Shown piece by piece: positions 1 to 8,712 of a stretch of DNA of 64,000 nt (the first letter of the stretch is position 1; each line of letters opens with the position of its first letter). The translations under genes were made by a program, and so were the position numbers. Source of the stretch: Salipiger profundus (GTDB lineage: Bacteria > Pseudomonadota > Alphaproteobacteria > Rhodobacterales > Rhodobacteraceae); contig NZ_CP014796.1 in the NCBI RefSeq assembly GCF_001969385.1, positions 3,303,501 through 3,367,500 on the forward strand, read 5' to 3'. The notes beneath the pieces were generated by a model, which was not told the DNA's origin, did not search any database, and was given only the letters and a program-made list of their open reading frames with translations.

Positions 1-1
1 G

Positions 2-205
2 GTGCCGCTCATGCTCGAGGGCGAACTGCCGAGCCCGATGTCGCCGCCGAGCGGCTGCCGCTTCCGCACCCGCTGCCCCTTTGCCAGGGAGGACTGCGCA
101 AGCACGAGCCCCGCCGAGGTCCACGGCGACGGGCGTCGCGTCGCGTGCCTTCGCAACGGGTTGTGGCAAGGCGAAATGTCCGAGGCGGAGATCCTTCATG
201 CGTAG
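2..205 (+). CDS. Oligopeptide/dipeptide ABC transporter ATP-binding protein, C-terminal end (partial)
   Basis: Only the last 67 or so codons lie in the window; the reading frame is open to the left edge. The segment GELPSPMSPPSGCRFRTRCP is the hallmark of the C-terminal extension (oligo_HPY type) of DppD/DppF/OppD/OppF ATPases, with the conserved cysteines of the RTRCPFAREDC stretch. The protein would energise import of peptides or peptide-like compounds at the inner membrane. Its stop codon (203-205) lies inside the first codons of the next gene (ATG at 198), so it is probably translationally coupled to the flavoprotein operon and may import that pathway's substrate. The specificity cannot be told from this fragment. 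Confidence 0.85.
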   Translation: MPLMLEGELPSPMSPPSGCRFRTRCPFAREDCASTSPAEVHGDGRRVACLRNGLWQGEMSEAEILHA

Positions 206-1520
206 GAGTGCCCCGCCCCGTGCCCACCGCAGCCGGCTGGCGGCCGCCGAACGGGCCCTGCCCTCGTCAATGTGGCATGCCACTGCCGGCCCATCGGTTG
301 CCGCGTCGACCCTGACCGGGCCGGTCACCGCCGACGTGCTGGTGATCGGCGGCGGCTTCAACGGCATCTCGGCGGCGCTGCGGCTGGCGCAGAACGGTGC
401 CGACGCGGTGCTGCTGGAAGCCGGCGAGATCGGCGAGGGCGCCTCGGGACGGAACGCCGGCATGGTCAACCCGGGCCAGTTCCTCGGACCGGCCGAGATC
501 CGCGCCGTGCTGGGGGCCGGCCACGCCGAGACCTTCCTTGCCGAACTCGGGGGCGCGCCGGCGCTGGTCGGCGAACTGATCGAGGCCCACGGCATCGCGT
601 GCCACGCCGACTTCCGCCCGGTGATCCGGGCCGCCCACGACAGCGCCTCGGCCAAGCTGCTGGAACGCCAGTGCGACGATTGGCAGGCGCTGGGGCAACC
701 GGTGGAGATGGCCCGAGACGACGACCTCGCGGCCCTCACCGGCAGTACCCGCTGGGCCGCCGCGATGCTCGATCGGCGCGGCTTCACGATCCAGCCGCTC
801 GCCTTTGTCCGGGGACTGGCGTGGGCGGCACAGGAGGCCGGGGCACGGCTCTACCAGGAAAGCCGCGTGACCGGGCTTGCGCGTGACGGCGCCGCGTGGT
901 GCGCGACGACCGCCTCGGGTCACGAGGTCCGCGCGGGCAAGGTCATCCTGTCGACGAACGCCTACACCGGGGCGCTGCATCCGGCGTTCTCCGACCCGCT
1001 GGTGACCAGCGGCGCTTTCGGCGTCGCCAGCCGACCGCTGCCCGACGCCGCGCGCGAACGGATCCTCCCGCAGGGGCATTCGCTCTACGACACCCACCGC
1101 ATCCCGCTGTTCTTCCGCTTCGACCCGGACCGGCGGCTGATGGTCGGCTCGCTGGGGTTCCTCTCGGACGGGGCGCGCGCGCCGCAGGCCTGGGCGCAGC
1201 GCGTGATCGACCGGCTCTGGCCGGGGCTGCCGCCGCTCGACTGGAGCCATGTCTGGCAGGGCACGCTGGGGCTCACGTCGCATGGGATGCCGCGGCTGAT
1301 CTCGCCCGAGGAAGGCCTGATCGGCACCGTCGGATGCAATGGCCGGGGGATCGCGCCCAACTGCTACTTCGGGCGGATGCTGGCCGACATCGCGCTGGGT
1401 CGCGACTGCCCCATGCCGCTGCCGGTCGAGACCGGCGCCCCCTACCCGGCCCGCGCCCTGCGGCGCGATGCCATGGACGCGGCCATGCGCCTCTATCGCA
1501 ACACGTTTCTGCTAAACTGA
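198..1520 (+). CDS. FAD-dependent oxidoreductase, DadA/glycine oxidase (DAO) family
   Basis: A 440-residue flavoprotein of the D-amino-acid oxidase/dehydrogenase superfamily. The dinucleotide-binding motif VIGGGFNG sits at residues 49-56, preceded by the family's usual short leader, and is followed by an acidic strand end (LLEAGEIGEGASGRNAGMV) that contacts the FAD ribose. The C-terminal part has GTVGCNGRGIAPNCYFG, the FAD-capping region. These enzymes oxidise secondary or primary amines of amino-acid-like substrates to the imine or keto acid. The start at 198 overlaps the stop of the ABC ATPase by 8 bp, which supports it over an in-frame upstream ATG at 81 that would overlap much more. It is followed after 11 nt by an SDR gene. 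The substrate is unknown. Confidence 0.85.
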   Translation: MRRSAPPRAHRSRLAAAERALPSSMWHATAGPSVAASTLTGPVTADVLVIGGGFNGISAALRLAQNGADAVLLEAGEIGEGASGRNAGMVNPGQFLGPAEIRAVLGAGHAETFLAELGGAPALVGELIEAHGIACHADFRPVIRAAHDSASAKLLERQCDDWQALGQPVEMARDDDLAALTGSTRWAAAMLDRRGFTIQPLAFVRGLAWAAQEAGARLYQESRVTGLARDGAAWCATTASGHEVRAGKVILSTNAYTGALHPAFSDPLVTSGAFGVASRPLPDAARERILPQGHSLYDTHRIPLFFRFDPDRRLMVGSLGFLSDGARAPQAWAQRVIDRLWPGLPPLDWSHVWQGTLGLTSHGMPRLISPEEGLIGTVGCNGRGIAPNCYFGRMLADIALGRDCPMPLPVETGAPYPARALRRDAMDAAMRLYRNTFLLN

Positions 1521-1531
1521 AAGGAAAGAAG

Positions 1532-2344
1532 ATGGACTTCACTCTTACCGGCAAGGTCGCAGTGGTCACCGGCGCCGGCAAGGGCCTCGGGCGGGCCATC
1601 TCGCTCGCGTATGCCGAACAGGGCGCCAAGGTGGTGCTCGCGTCGCGCGGCCAGGCGGATCTCGACAGCCTCGCAAAGGAAATCACCGATGCCGGCGGAG
1701 AGGCGCTCGCGGTTTCGACCGACGTGACCTCGAAGGCCGCCGTCGAGGCGCTGGCCGATGCCGCGCTCGAAACCTTCGGCAAGGTCGACATCTGGGTGAA
1801 CAACGCCGGCGGCTTCATCGACGCGGCGATGACCGACTGGGCCGATGTCGACGCCGAGGCGCTCGACCAGATGTGGTCGCTCAACGTGACCTCCTATGTC
1901 TACGGCGCGCAGGCCGCGGCCCGCGCAATGAAGACGGGCGATGATGGTGGCAGCCTGATCTTCATGTCCTCGCTCGACGCGTTCAACGCCTGCCCCGGCG
2001 GCGAAGGCTGCTACGGCGCCGCGAAGATGGCGATCACCCACATCGCCCGCACGCTCGCCGTCGAGCTCGGCCGCTTCGGCATCCGCGTCAACTCGATCGC
2101 GCCCGGTATCGTCCAGACGCCGCTTCTGGACCACGTGCTGACCTCGGACGAGATCATCGCGGACAAGGCGAAGTTCTACCCGCTGGGCCGGATCGGCCAG
2201 CCCGACGACGTGGCCGGCGCCGCCGTCTACCTCGCGTCGGATGCCGCCTCCTACGTGTCGGGCGCCACGCTGCTGGTGTCGGGCGGGGCGATCTTCAACT
2301 CCGATCCCTTCCGCTATCTCAGCGCCCACGCCGAAGGAGCCTGA
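1532..2344 (+). CDS. Short-chain dehydrogenase/reductase
   Basis: A 270-residue classical SDR. The cofactor motif TGAGKGLG is at residues 13-20, NNAG at 90-93, and the catalytic Ser-Tyr-Lys are S147, Y161 and K165 (YGAAK). The length and the C-terminal glycine-rich end (LLVSGGAIF) are typical of the NAD(P)-dependent FabG-like class. A clear ribosome-binding site (AAGGAAAG) precedes ATG 1532. It lies between the flavoprotein and the racemase-like gene in one operon, so it probably reduces or oxidises the hydroxy/keto group of the same substrate. The exact substrate cannot be inferred. Confidence 0.85.
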   Translation: MDFTLTGKVAVVTGAGKGLGRAISLAYAEQGAKVVLASRGQADLDSLAKEITDAGGEALAVSTDVTSKAAVEALADAALETFGKVDIWVNNAGGFIDAAMTDWADVDAEALDQMWSLNVTSYVYGAQAAARAMKTGDDGGSLIFMSSLDAFNACPGGEGCYGAAKMAITHIARTLAVELGRFGIRVNSIAPGIVQTPLLDHVLTSDEIIADKAKFYPLGRIGQPDDVAGAAVYLASDAASYVSGATLLVSGGAIFNSDPFRYLSAHAEGA

Positions 2345-2347
2345 TCC

Positions 2348-3085
2348 GTGCCGATCTACCACGCCCGCCGGGGGGGCCAGAGCTACGGACATGACATCGG
2401 CATCCTGCTGATGGAATGCTGGAATCCGTTCCCTCCGGGGGACGTGGGCAACGCCTCGACCTACGGCTACCCGGTGCTTTACGAGACCGTGACCGGCGTC
2501 ACCATCGAGGCGCTGGTGGAGCGGGGCGAGACCTCGGCCATCGAGGCGATGATCGCCGCGGCGCAGAAGCTCGAACGGGAGGGCGTCAAGGCGATCACCT
2601 CGGACTGCGGCTTCATGCTCGCCTACCAGGACACCGTCGCACGGGCGGTGGACGTGCCGGTGATGATGTCGTCGATGCTGCAACTGCCCTTCATCGCCAG
2701 CCTGCTGGCGCCCGGGGCCGAGATCGGCGTCGTCTGCGCCCACGCGGGCAGCATGACCGCGCGGGTGCTCGACATGGCGTGGCCCGAGCGCAATCGCACG
2801 GTCCATGTCGCCGGAATGGAGGAACAGCCGGCCTTTCGCCGGGGCATCCTCGACGAGGAGGGGGTGCTTGATACCGAGGCGGTCGAGGCCGAGACGGTCG
2901 CGGTCACCCGCGCCATGATCGAGGCCAACCCGAAGATCCGGGCGATCCTGATCGAATGCTCGAACCTGCCGCCCTACTCGGCGGCGGTGCAGGCCGCGAC
3001 CGGGCTTCCGGTGTTCGATTTCATCACCATGATCGACATGGTGCGCGCCTCGGTCGCGCGCCCGGTCTTCACCGGGCGCTACTGA
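2348..3085 (+). CDS. Asp/Glu/hydantoin racemase-superfamily protein
   Basis: A 245-residue protein read from GTG at 2348, three bases after the SDR stop. It has the two-lobed aspartate/glutamate racemase layout with the two active-site cysteines in the expected contexts, C87 (TSDCGF) and C204 (IECSN). Relatives include aspartate and glutamate racemases, hydantoin racemases and maleate isomerase/arylmalonate decarboxylase. The N-terminal region (ECWNPFPPGDVGNASTYGYP) is a feature of an uncharacterised subgroup. With the DadA-like flavoprotein upstream, interconversion of stereoisomers of an amino-acid-like substrate before oxidation is a reasonable guess. Confidence 0.75.
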   Translation: MPIYHARRGGQSYGHDIGILLMECWNPFPPGDVGNASTYGYPVLYETVTGVTIEALVERGETSAIEAMIAAAQKLEREGVKAITSDCGFMLAYQDTVARAVDVPVMMSSMLQLPFIASLLAPGAEIGVVCAHAGSMTARVLDMAWPERNRTVHVAGMEEQPAFRRGILDEEGVLDTEAVEAETVAVTRAMIEANPKIRAILIECSNLPPYSAAVQAATGLPVFDFITMIDMVRASVARPVFTGRY

Positions 3086-3103
3086 GGGCGGGACATGCAG
3101 CGA

Positions 3104-4072
3104 TCAGGCCAGATCCTCCCACGGAACCTGCTGCAGCCGGCTGTGCAGGAAGTCGATCAGGTGCCGTACCTTCGGCACCAGCATCCGGTTTCCGGGCCAG
3201 CAGGCATAGATCCCGCTTTCGGGCAGCACGGTCCAGTCGGGCAGCAGCCGGACCAGGTCGCCGCGCTTGAGGGCATCGTGGCAGATGTAGTCCGCCACGA
3301 TGCCGATCCCCAGCCCCTGCAGGGCAAAGGTCTGCACGCTTTCGGAGTTGTCGCAGCGGAACGAGCCCTGCACGCTCACCGCTTCCTCGGGCCGCTCGCC
3401 CTTGCGGTGGCCGAAGCGCCAGATGTTGCCGGAGGAGCGGTAGAGCAGGTAGCGGATGCAGTCGTGATCTGCGAGATCGGCGGGTCGCCGCGGCGCCCCG
3501 TATTGCTCGAGGTATTTCGGCGAGGCGACCAGAAGTCGCTGGTTAGATGCGAGTTTCTTCGCGACCAGCGAGCTGTCGGGGAGGTTTCCGATGCGAATGG
3601 AGACGTCGAAGTTCTCGGCGATCATGTCGACGAACCGGTCGTTGAACGCGGCCTCTATCTCGATCCGCGTGTAGACCTGCAGGAACTCCGACAACAGCGG
3701 CGCGATGTGGCGCTGGCCGAAGGCGACGGGGACGGTGACCCTGACAAGGCCGTGCGGCGAGACCGACAGCGAGGACACCTCGGCCTCGGCGGCGACCAGA
3801 AGCTCGGTCACCGCGCGACAGGACCGGAGATAGATCGCCCCGGCCTCGGTCAGGTTCACCCGGCGCGTGGTGCGGTTCAGCAGCCGGACCCCGAGGCGGT
3901 TCTCGAGCCGCATGATCTTGCGACTGACCGTCGACGGCGTGAGCCGCAGCATCTCGGCGGCGGCGGCGAAGCTGCCGTTGTCGCACACGGCCATGAAGGC
4001 GGAAATCAGGCCGAGCTTCTCTTCGTCGAGGTCGGCGTAGGTAAAGGCGGTTTTCAGTGTGGGGGAGTTCAT
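3104..4072 (-). CDS. LysR-family transcriptional regulator
   Basis: A 322-residue LysR-type regulator. The winged-helix DNA-binding domain occupies residues 15-75, with the recognition region AAAAEMLRLTPSTVSRKIMR near 37-56, followed by an effector-binding periplasmic-protein-like domain. ATG 4072 is preferred because it puts the HTH at the usual distance from the N-terminus; an ATG at 4105 would add 11 residues. It is convergent with the racemase-like gene (19 nt apart) and divergent from the flavoprotein at 4202, which is the classical LysR arrangement, so the 4202-6852 pair is its most likely target. It might also control the 198-3085 genes. Confidence 0.9.
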   Translation of the reverse strand: MNSPTLKTAFTYADLDEEKLGLISAFMAVCDNGSFAAAAEMLRLTPSTVSRKIMRLENRLGVRLLNRTTRRVNLTEAGAIYLRSCRAVTELLVAAEAEVSSLSVSPHGLVRVTVPVAFGQRHIAPLLSEFLQVYTRIEIEAAFNDRFVDMIAENFDVSIRIGNLPDSSLVAKKLASNQRLLVASPKYLEQYGAPRRPADLADHDCIRYLLYRSSGNIWRFGHRKGERPEEAVSVQGSFRCDNSESVQTFALQGLGIGIVADYICHDALKRGDLVRLLPDWTVLPESGIYACWPGNRMLVPKVRHLIDFLHSRLQQVPWEDLA

Positions 4073-4201
4073 CGTCGTGACTTCGGCATGACGTGTCGCG
4101 CGCACCGGCGCGGACAGCGCGGCCCGACCGTGCAGCCAAGGTTGACGCTACGCAATGCACTCCGCGGCGGGCACCGCGAAACATGACAGGAAAATGCAGG
4201 A

Positions 4202-5881
4202 ATGAGCAGAAACTCATCATTCGCCGGGCGTTGTGACGTCGTCGTCCTCGGCTCCGGTGTCGCCGGCATGACCTGCGCACTGGCCGCGGCACGCGGCGGC
4301 GCAAGGGTCGTGCTGCTCGAAAAGAGCGCGTTGATCGGCGGCACCAGCGCCATGTCCGGGGCCGGCATCTGGGCCCCGGCGAACCATCTCGCGGCCGCCG
4401 AGGGCATCGAGGACAGCCCAGAGATCGCGCTTGATTACATGCGCAACGCGCTCGGCAACGAGCAGGCCAACCGGTTCACCGCCCATTGGCGCGAGCTCTG
4501 CACCCAATCCGGGCCGATGCTTCGCATGGTGGAGCAGGAAACCGAGCTGCGGTTCGCACTCACACCCGAGCCCGACCCGGTGGATGTCGACGGGGCCCTG
4601 CCCCGCGGCCGGATGCTCTCGCCGCTGGCGCTGCCGCGTGCCGTCGCGGGGCGGTTCGCCGACAAGATGCGCGGCTCGACCCTGCCGCATCTCTTCACCT
4701 ACCACGACATGTTCTCGCCCAACCCGTGGGGCCGGCCGGTCCGCACGCTGTTCAGCATGGGCCCGACGCTTCTCAAGCGCTGGCTCGGCAACATCGGCGG
4801 ACAGGGCAGCGCGCTGATGGCCGGGCTGATCGGGGGCGCCGAGAAACACGGCGTGGACATCCGCCTCGGCACCTCGGTGACCGGGCTGCTGCGCGATGAG
4901 GGCCGGGTTACGGGCGTGAGTCTGGCCGACGGCACCGAATTGCTGGCCGACCGCGGCGTGGTGCTTGCCACCGGCGGTTTCGAATGGAACCGCGAGCTTT
5001 ACGCCGAGCATTTCCCCGGCGAGACCGACTGGCTCTGCTCGCCCGATACGAATTCGGGCGACGCGGTCTCGCTGGCGCTCTCGGCGGGGGCTGCGCTCGA
5101 CGCCATGGGGGAAGCCAATGTGCACCCAGCCCTTCCCACGCGCTACGAGGGTCGCGCGCACGGCATGCCCGTCGCCTGGCATGTCGGCCCGCACGGGATC
5201 ATCGTCAACGCCCACGCGAAACGCTTCGTCAGCGAATACGACTACAATCTCGGCGCCGCGCTGAACCGCAAGACTCCCGACGGCCGCCCCGAGAACCTTC
5301 CGGCCTGGCTGATCTGCGACCGCCGCTTTCTCTTCCGGTCGCTGCCGTTCACCTACTACGCGCTGCGGTCGCGCGGGTGGATGCGCAGCGCCCCGACCAT
5401 CGCAGCGCTGGCTGCCAGGATCGGTCTCGATCCGAAGGCACTCGAAGCCGAGGTCGCGCGCTTCAACGGTTTCTGCGCCCGAAACCGCGACGAGGATTTC
5501 CATCGCGGCGAGCCGATGTGGGAGCGCTTCCGCTCGGGCAACTGGAAGGACGGGGAGAAGAACGCCGCACTCGGCGGGATCGGCAAGGGCCCCTATTTCG
5601 CGATGCCGGCCAACCGGTCGATCCTCGGCACGAAGGGCGGCCCGCGCACCGACGAGTTCGGCCGCGTGCTGACCGAGCAGGACGTGCCCATCCCCGGCCT
5701 CTACGCTGCCGGGAACGCCATGGCGAACCCGATCGGAACCCGGTCGATCGGCGCGGGCACCACCGTCGGCCCGCATATGACAATGGGCTACATCTGCGCG
5801 CTCGATCTGCTGAAACGCGACCCCGAGACCCCGGTTGCCGAGCTGCCCCGAGATCAAACCAAGAAGGTAGAATTCCAATGA
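4202..5881 (+). CDS. FAD-binding fumarate reductase/3-ketosteroid-dehydrogenase-type flavoprotein
   Basis: A 559-residue flavoprotein of the FAD_binding_2 family. The Rossmann motif GSGVAG is at residues 17-22, the LLEKSALIGGTSAMSGAG segment binds FAD near 38-55, and the conserved C-terminal FAD segment (GNAMANPIGTRSIGAGTTVG) is near residue 510. There is no signal peptide or heme motif, so it is a cytoplasmic single-domain member rather than a flavocytochrome c. It probably catalyses dehydrogenation or reduction next to a carbonyl. Its stop overlaps the next start as ATGA at 5878. Similar proteins include fumarate reductase-like, urocanate reductase-like and ketosteroid dehydrogenase-like enzymes; the substrate is not determined. 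Confidence 0.8.
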   Translation: MSRNSSFAGRCDVVVLGSGVAGMTCALAAARGGARVVLLEKSALIGGTSAMSGAGIWAPANHLAAAEGIEDSPEIALDYMRNALGNEQANRFTAHWRELCTQSGPMLRMVEQETELRFALTPEPDPVDVDGALPRGRMLSPLALPRAVAGRFADKMRGSTLPHLFTYHDMFSPNPWGRPVRTLFSMGPTLLKRWLGNIGGQGSALMAGLIGGAEKHGVDIRLGTSVTGLLRDEGRVTGVSLADGTELLADRGVVLATGGFEWNRELYAEHFPGETDWLCSPDTNSGDAVSLALSAGAALDAMGEANVHPALPTRYEGRAHGMPVAWHVGPHGIIVNAHAKRFVSEYDYNLGAALNRKTPDGRPENLPAWLICDRRFLFRSLPFTYYALRSRGWMRSAPTIAALAARIGLDPKALEAEVARFNGFCARNRDEDFHRGEPMWERFRSGNWKDGEKNAALGGIGKGPYFAMPANRSILGTKGGPRTDEFGRVLTEQDVPIPGLYAAGNAMANPIGTRSIGAGTTVGPHMTMGYICALDLLKRDPETPVAELPRDQTKKVEFQ

Positions 5882-6852
5882 AAGACCAGATCGACCAATC
5901 GCAGACGAGGCTCAGCCTCGCCCAGTTGCCGACCCCGCTCGAGCGGCTCGAGCGGCTGTCCGACGCGCTCGGGCTCGAGATCTGGATGAAGCGCGACGAC
6001 CTGACCGGTTTCGCGATGGGCGGCAACAAGGTGCGCAAGCTCGAGTACCTGATGCTCGAGGCGATCCGCGCGCGCGCCGACACCGTGCTGACCTCCGGAG
6101 CGCTGCAGTCGAACCATGCCCGGCAGACCGCCGCCGCCGCCGCGCGGCTGGGCCTGTCTTCGGTCCTCGTGCTGGCGGAAGCGGTGCAGGGGCGCACCGC
6201 CACCTATGCCAGCGGCGGCAATCTCGTGCTCGATCGGCTCGTTGGCTCGGACATCCGCCGGGTGCCGCATGGCGAAGACCCCGCCGCGGTGATCGAGACC
6301 ACGGTGCGCGAGCTGGAGGCGAAGGGGCGCAAGGTCTTCGTCATTCCGGTCGGCGGCTCCAACGTGACCGGCGCCCTCGGCTACCGGCAGGCGGCGCAGG
6401 AGCTCGACGCGCAGCTCGTCTCGGCGGGCGTGGAGGCCACGCAGATCGTGATGGCGTCGGGCTCCGGCGGGACACAGGCCGGGCTGGTGCTCGGCACCGC
6501 GACCCCGGTGCTCGGCGTGTCCGTATCGTCGTCGGAACAGGAGCTGTCGGACAAGGTGCGCGGGATCGTCGCCGAGGCGGTGGACACCCACGGGTTTACC
6601 GAGGCGCTCGACCGCAAGATCACGGTCGACGACGGTTTCGTCGGGGCCGGCTACGGCCAGCCGACCGAGGCGATGCACGAGGCGGTGACGATGGTGGCCC
6701 GGCTCGAGGGCATCTTCCTCGACCCGGTCTACAGCGGCAAGGCCATGGCCGGGCTCGTCAGCCTTGCCCGCGACGGCGCCTTGCGGGGGCCGGTCGTCTT
6801 CCTGCACACCGGCGGCTCGCCGGCGCTCTTCGCCTACGACGACGCGTTCTAG
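5878..6852 (+). CDS. PLP-dependent D-cysteine desulfhydrase / ACC deaminase / L-cysteate sulfo-lyase family
   Basis: A 324-residue fold-type II PLP enzyme. K51 in GGNKVRKLEYL forms the internal aldimine and SGALQSNHARQTAA (residues 73-86) binds the substrate carboxylate. The family removes amino and beta-leaving groups from small amino acids: D-cysteine (DcyD), aminocyclopropane carboxylate, or L-cysteate (CuyA, known from roseobacters). Sequence alone does not separate these. Tight coupling (ATGA) to the flavoprotein suggests a two-step path in which the lyase/deaminase acts on, or produces, the compound handled by the flavoprotein. The putative LysR regulator lies upstream in opposite orientation. 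Confidence 0.8.
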   Translation: MKDQIDQSQTRLSLAQLPTPLERLERLSDALGLEIWMKRDDLTGFAMGGNKVRKLEYLMLEAIRARADTVLTSGALQSNHARQTAAAAARLGLSSVLVLAEAVQGRTATYASGGNLVLDRLVGSDIRRVPHGEDPAAVIETTVRELEAKGRKVFVIPVGGSNVTGALGYRQAAQELDAQLVSAGVEATQIVMASGSGGTQAGLVLGTATPVLGVSVSSSEQELSDKVRGIVAEAVDTHGFTEALDRKITVDDGFVGAGYGQPTEAMHEAVTMVARLEGIFLDPVYSGKAMAGLVSLARDGALRGPVVFLHTGGSPALFAYDDAF

Positions 6853-6894
6853 GTTGCCGCTGCTGCGCCGTCCCGGCAGCTTGCTTCGGTTGGA

Positions 6895-6918
6895 GAGGGC
6901 CGCGACATGGCGGCCCTC
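6895..6918 (+). terminator. Possible terminator hairpin after the PLP enzyme gene
   Basis: A perfect 9-bp G/C stem (GAGGGCCGC / GCGGCCCTC) with a 6-nt loop lies 42 nt past the stop codon. There is no U tract, so intrinsic termination is uncertain. The rest of 6853-7099 holds nothing else recognisable. Confidence 0.35.
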
Positions 6919-7099
6919 GGTCCCGTGGGCAGCGCCGATCACCACCCGGCGACGGATTTCACCTCCAGCTCGTGGTGGCGCCCCCATCCGCCATGCTCTC
7001 GGTCGTTGCCGGAATGACGGTGGTCTCCGAACGGGCGGCGCCGGCGTGCAGGTGGCGCGGGGCGAGGCTTGCGCAGTGGCGCCGCGAAGACGGCCAGCC

Positions 7100-8002
7100 T
7101 CAGTGACGCGAGCGCTTTGCACCGTCCATGCCTTCGAGAAGGAAGCGGATGGACCGGCGGAAGGTTTCGCCGTGGCTGAGGCCGGGAAAGACCTCGTAGT
7201 CCACCGCAACCCCGGCCGCCGCGAGAGTCGAGACAAACCCTTCCAGCGCATCTTCGGGCAGGGCCGTCCGCATCTGCGCCAGTCTCTGCGCATCTGGCGT
7301 GTCGGGGTGCGAGGCGCGTGCGCGCTCCAGCTCCCCCTTGTGGATGGTCAGCGGTCTGCCGGGCCAGCGATCAACCTGCGTTTCGAGCCGGGCGAGGAAG
7401 CTGCCGTTGTCCCACCAGAGCGATGGGCTAGCAGCGACATATTGCGTGAAGGGCGTCTCGGGTCGGCTCGCGGCATACAGCACGAAGAGACCCCCGTAGC
7501 TGTGGCCCCAGAGCGTGCTGCGGTCCATGTCGACCGGCGCCAGCGTCCGGACCCGGGGAATGACCTCCGTCTCGAGCAGCCCGAGATAGGCGGCCGCCCC
7601 GCCGCCGGGCCGGCCGCGCGGGTCCTCCACCGGGCGGCCATCGGCGGACGGCGGCGTATAGTCGCGCGCCCGCTCCTCGCTCGCGAAGCGCCGGTCGGTC
7701 TCGTAGCCCAGCGTCACGATCACCGGCAGGGCCGGCAAAGCGGTGAGAGCTTCGTCGGTCAACAGTTCCAGTACCGCCTGCCCGTCGAGGGCAAAGACCA
7801 CCGGGAACCCCTCGGCGGGGGCCTCGCGGCGCGGGATCAGAACCCCGATTTCGTGCTCCGCACCCGCCTCCGCCGGCAGCGTGAAGCGTTCGGTCCGCAC
7901 CATGGTCGAGCCGGTGTCGAGCACCGACGGACCGAGCGGCTCGTTCGAGGGCTGCGCGGTGGCGGTAAGCGGCAGCATGAGCCAGAGCGCCAGCCACCTC
8001 AT
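7100..8002 (-). CDS. Secreted alpha/beta-hydrolase, IroE/BesA-like esterase family
   Basis: A 300-residue hydrolase with a cleavable signal peptide (residues 1-16, MRWLALWLMLPLTATA) and an esterase-D-like domain. The nucleophile elbow GHSYGG places S168 at the active site, and SHG near H277 supplies the histidine. Family members include ferric enterobactin/bacillibactin esterases and other periplasmic esterases. No siderophore genes are nearby, so the siderophore role is only one option. The start at 8002 places the signal sequence at the N-terminus; the frame continues upstream but without recognisable homology. The gene is convergent with the PLP enzyme gene. Confidence 0.75.
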   Translation of the reverse strand: MRWLALWLMLPLTATAQPSNEPLGPSVLDTGSTMVRTERFTLPAEAGAEHEIGVLIPRREAPAEGFPVVFALDGQAVLELLTDEALTALPALPVIVTLGYETDRRFASEERARDYTPPSADGRPVEDPRGRPGGGAAAYLGLLETEVIPRVRTLAPVDMDRSTLWGHSYGGLFVLYAASRPETPFTQYVAASPSLWWDNGSFLARLETQVDRWPGRPLTIHKGELERARASHPDTPDAQRLAQMRTALPEDALEGFVSTLAAAGVAVDYEVFPGLSHGETFRRSIRFLLEGMDGAKRSRH

Positions 8003-8280
8003 CGCACGGCCCCAGTCGCTGAATGGTAATTTGGCCGGGGATTGATGCACCCTGCGGCGAGGCGGGCGCGGTAAGCCGCCCGGTCTTGGTCGTGGCCCGT
8101 CGTGTTCCGCAGCCCAGAGGGCGACATGCCGCGCGCCAGCCCGACCCGCGCTTCCGCGGTCACCGAGGGAGTGCCGAGGTCGTGGCCTTCGCCGGGCGCG
8201 GTCCGGGCGTGACCTCTGCCCGTGAGTCTGCAGGGAGATGTGGCGGGCGCCGATGCCAGCCGCGCGCGTTCGGATCTCAT
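7999..8280 (-). CDS. Doubtful 93-codon ORF coupled to the esterase gene
   Basis: This short frame starts at an ATG preceded by GGAGGACAGAC, a good ribosome-binding site, and its TGA overlaps the esterase start as ATGA, the coupling pattern used elsewhere in the window. Against it, the predicted protein is Arg/Gly/Pro-rich with no recognisable domain and uses several AGA codons that are rare in neighbouring genes. It may be a leader peptide, a decayed gene or chance. Confidence 0.2.
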   Translation of the reverse strand: MRSERARLASAPATSPCRLTGRGHARTAPGEGHDLGTPSVTAEARVGLARGMSPSGLRNTTGHDQDRAAYRARLAAGCINPRPNYHSATGAVR

Positions 8281-8712
8281 GTCTGTCCTCCGTGATGCGC
8301 TGGCGGTAGCTCGCGCTGCTGTCCCCGTGTCGCGCCTGCTGCGGCGCGGGCCTCCGGGCGATGGCGAATGCGGCATGGCGCCTGCGGCCTCCCCGCGGCG
8401 GGGCGGCGCGGCGACCGGCTGATGAGCGGGATGTGACCATTGCGCAGGGTTTGCAAGACCTTCACTGCAGATTCCTGGTGGTATCGTCGGAAATAGGGGC
8501 CGCTGCCCTGCTTCACGGATCGCCCGCCCAGACCCGTGGCCTTGTAGGGAACGCATGAAAGTTAGGCAGACAAGGCCGGCGCCACGCGAAAGCGCCCTGT
8601 TTCCGGCACACGATAAGTTAGGTTTCCTTGAGCCCGGAACCGCTCCATCCTTCGGATGGTGCGCCGGGGAGCCCTCCGGCGGCCAATTCTGTTTGCAAGG
8701 AGTCCTGATGTG
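8281..8712. other. 432-bp stretch without a recognisable gene
   Basis: Between the doubtful short ORF and the efflux operon no frame gives a plausible protein. The right end (8690-8712) carries the AAGGAG ribosome-binding site of the membrane fusion protein gene. The promoters of the RND operon (plus) and the esterase (minus) should both lie here, but no convincing -35/-10 pair was seen. Confidence 0.5.
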
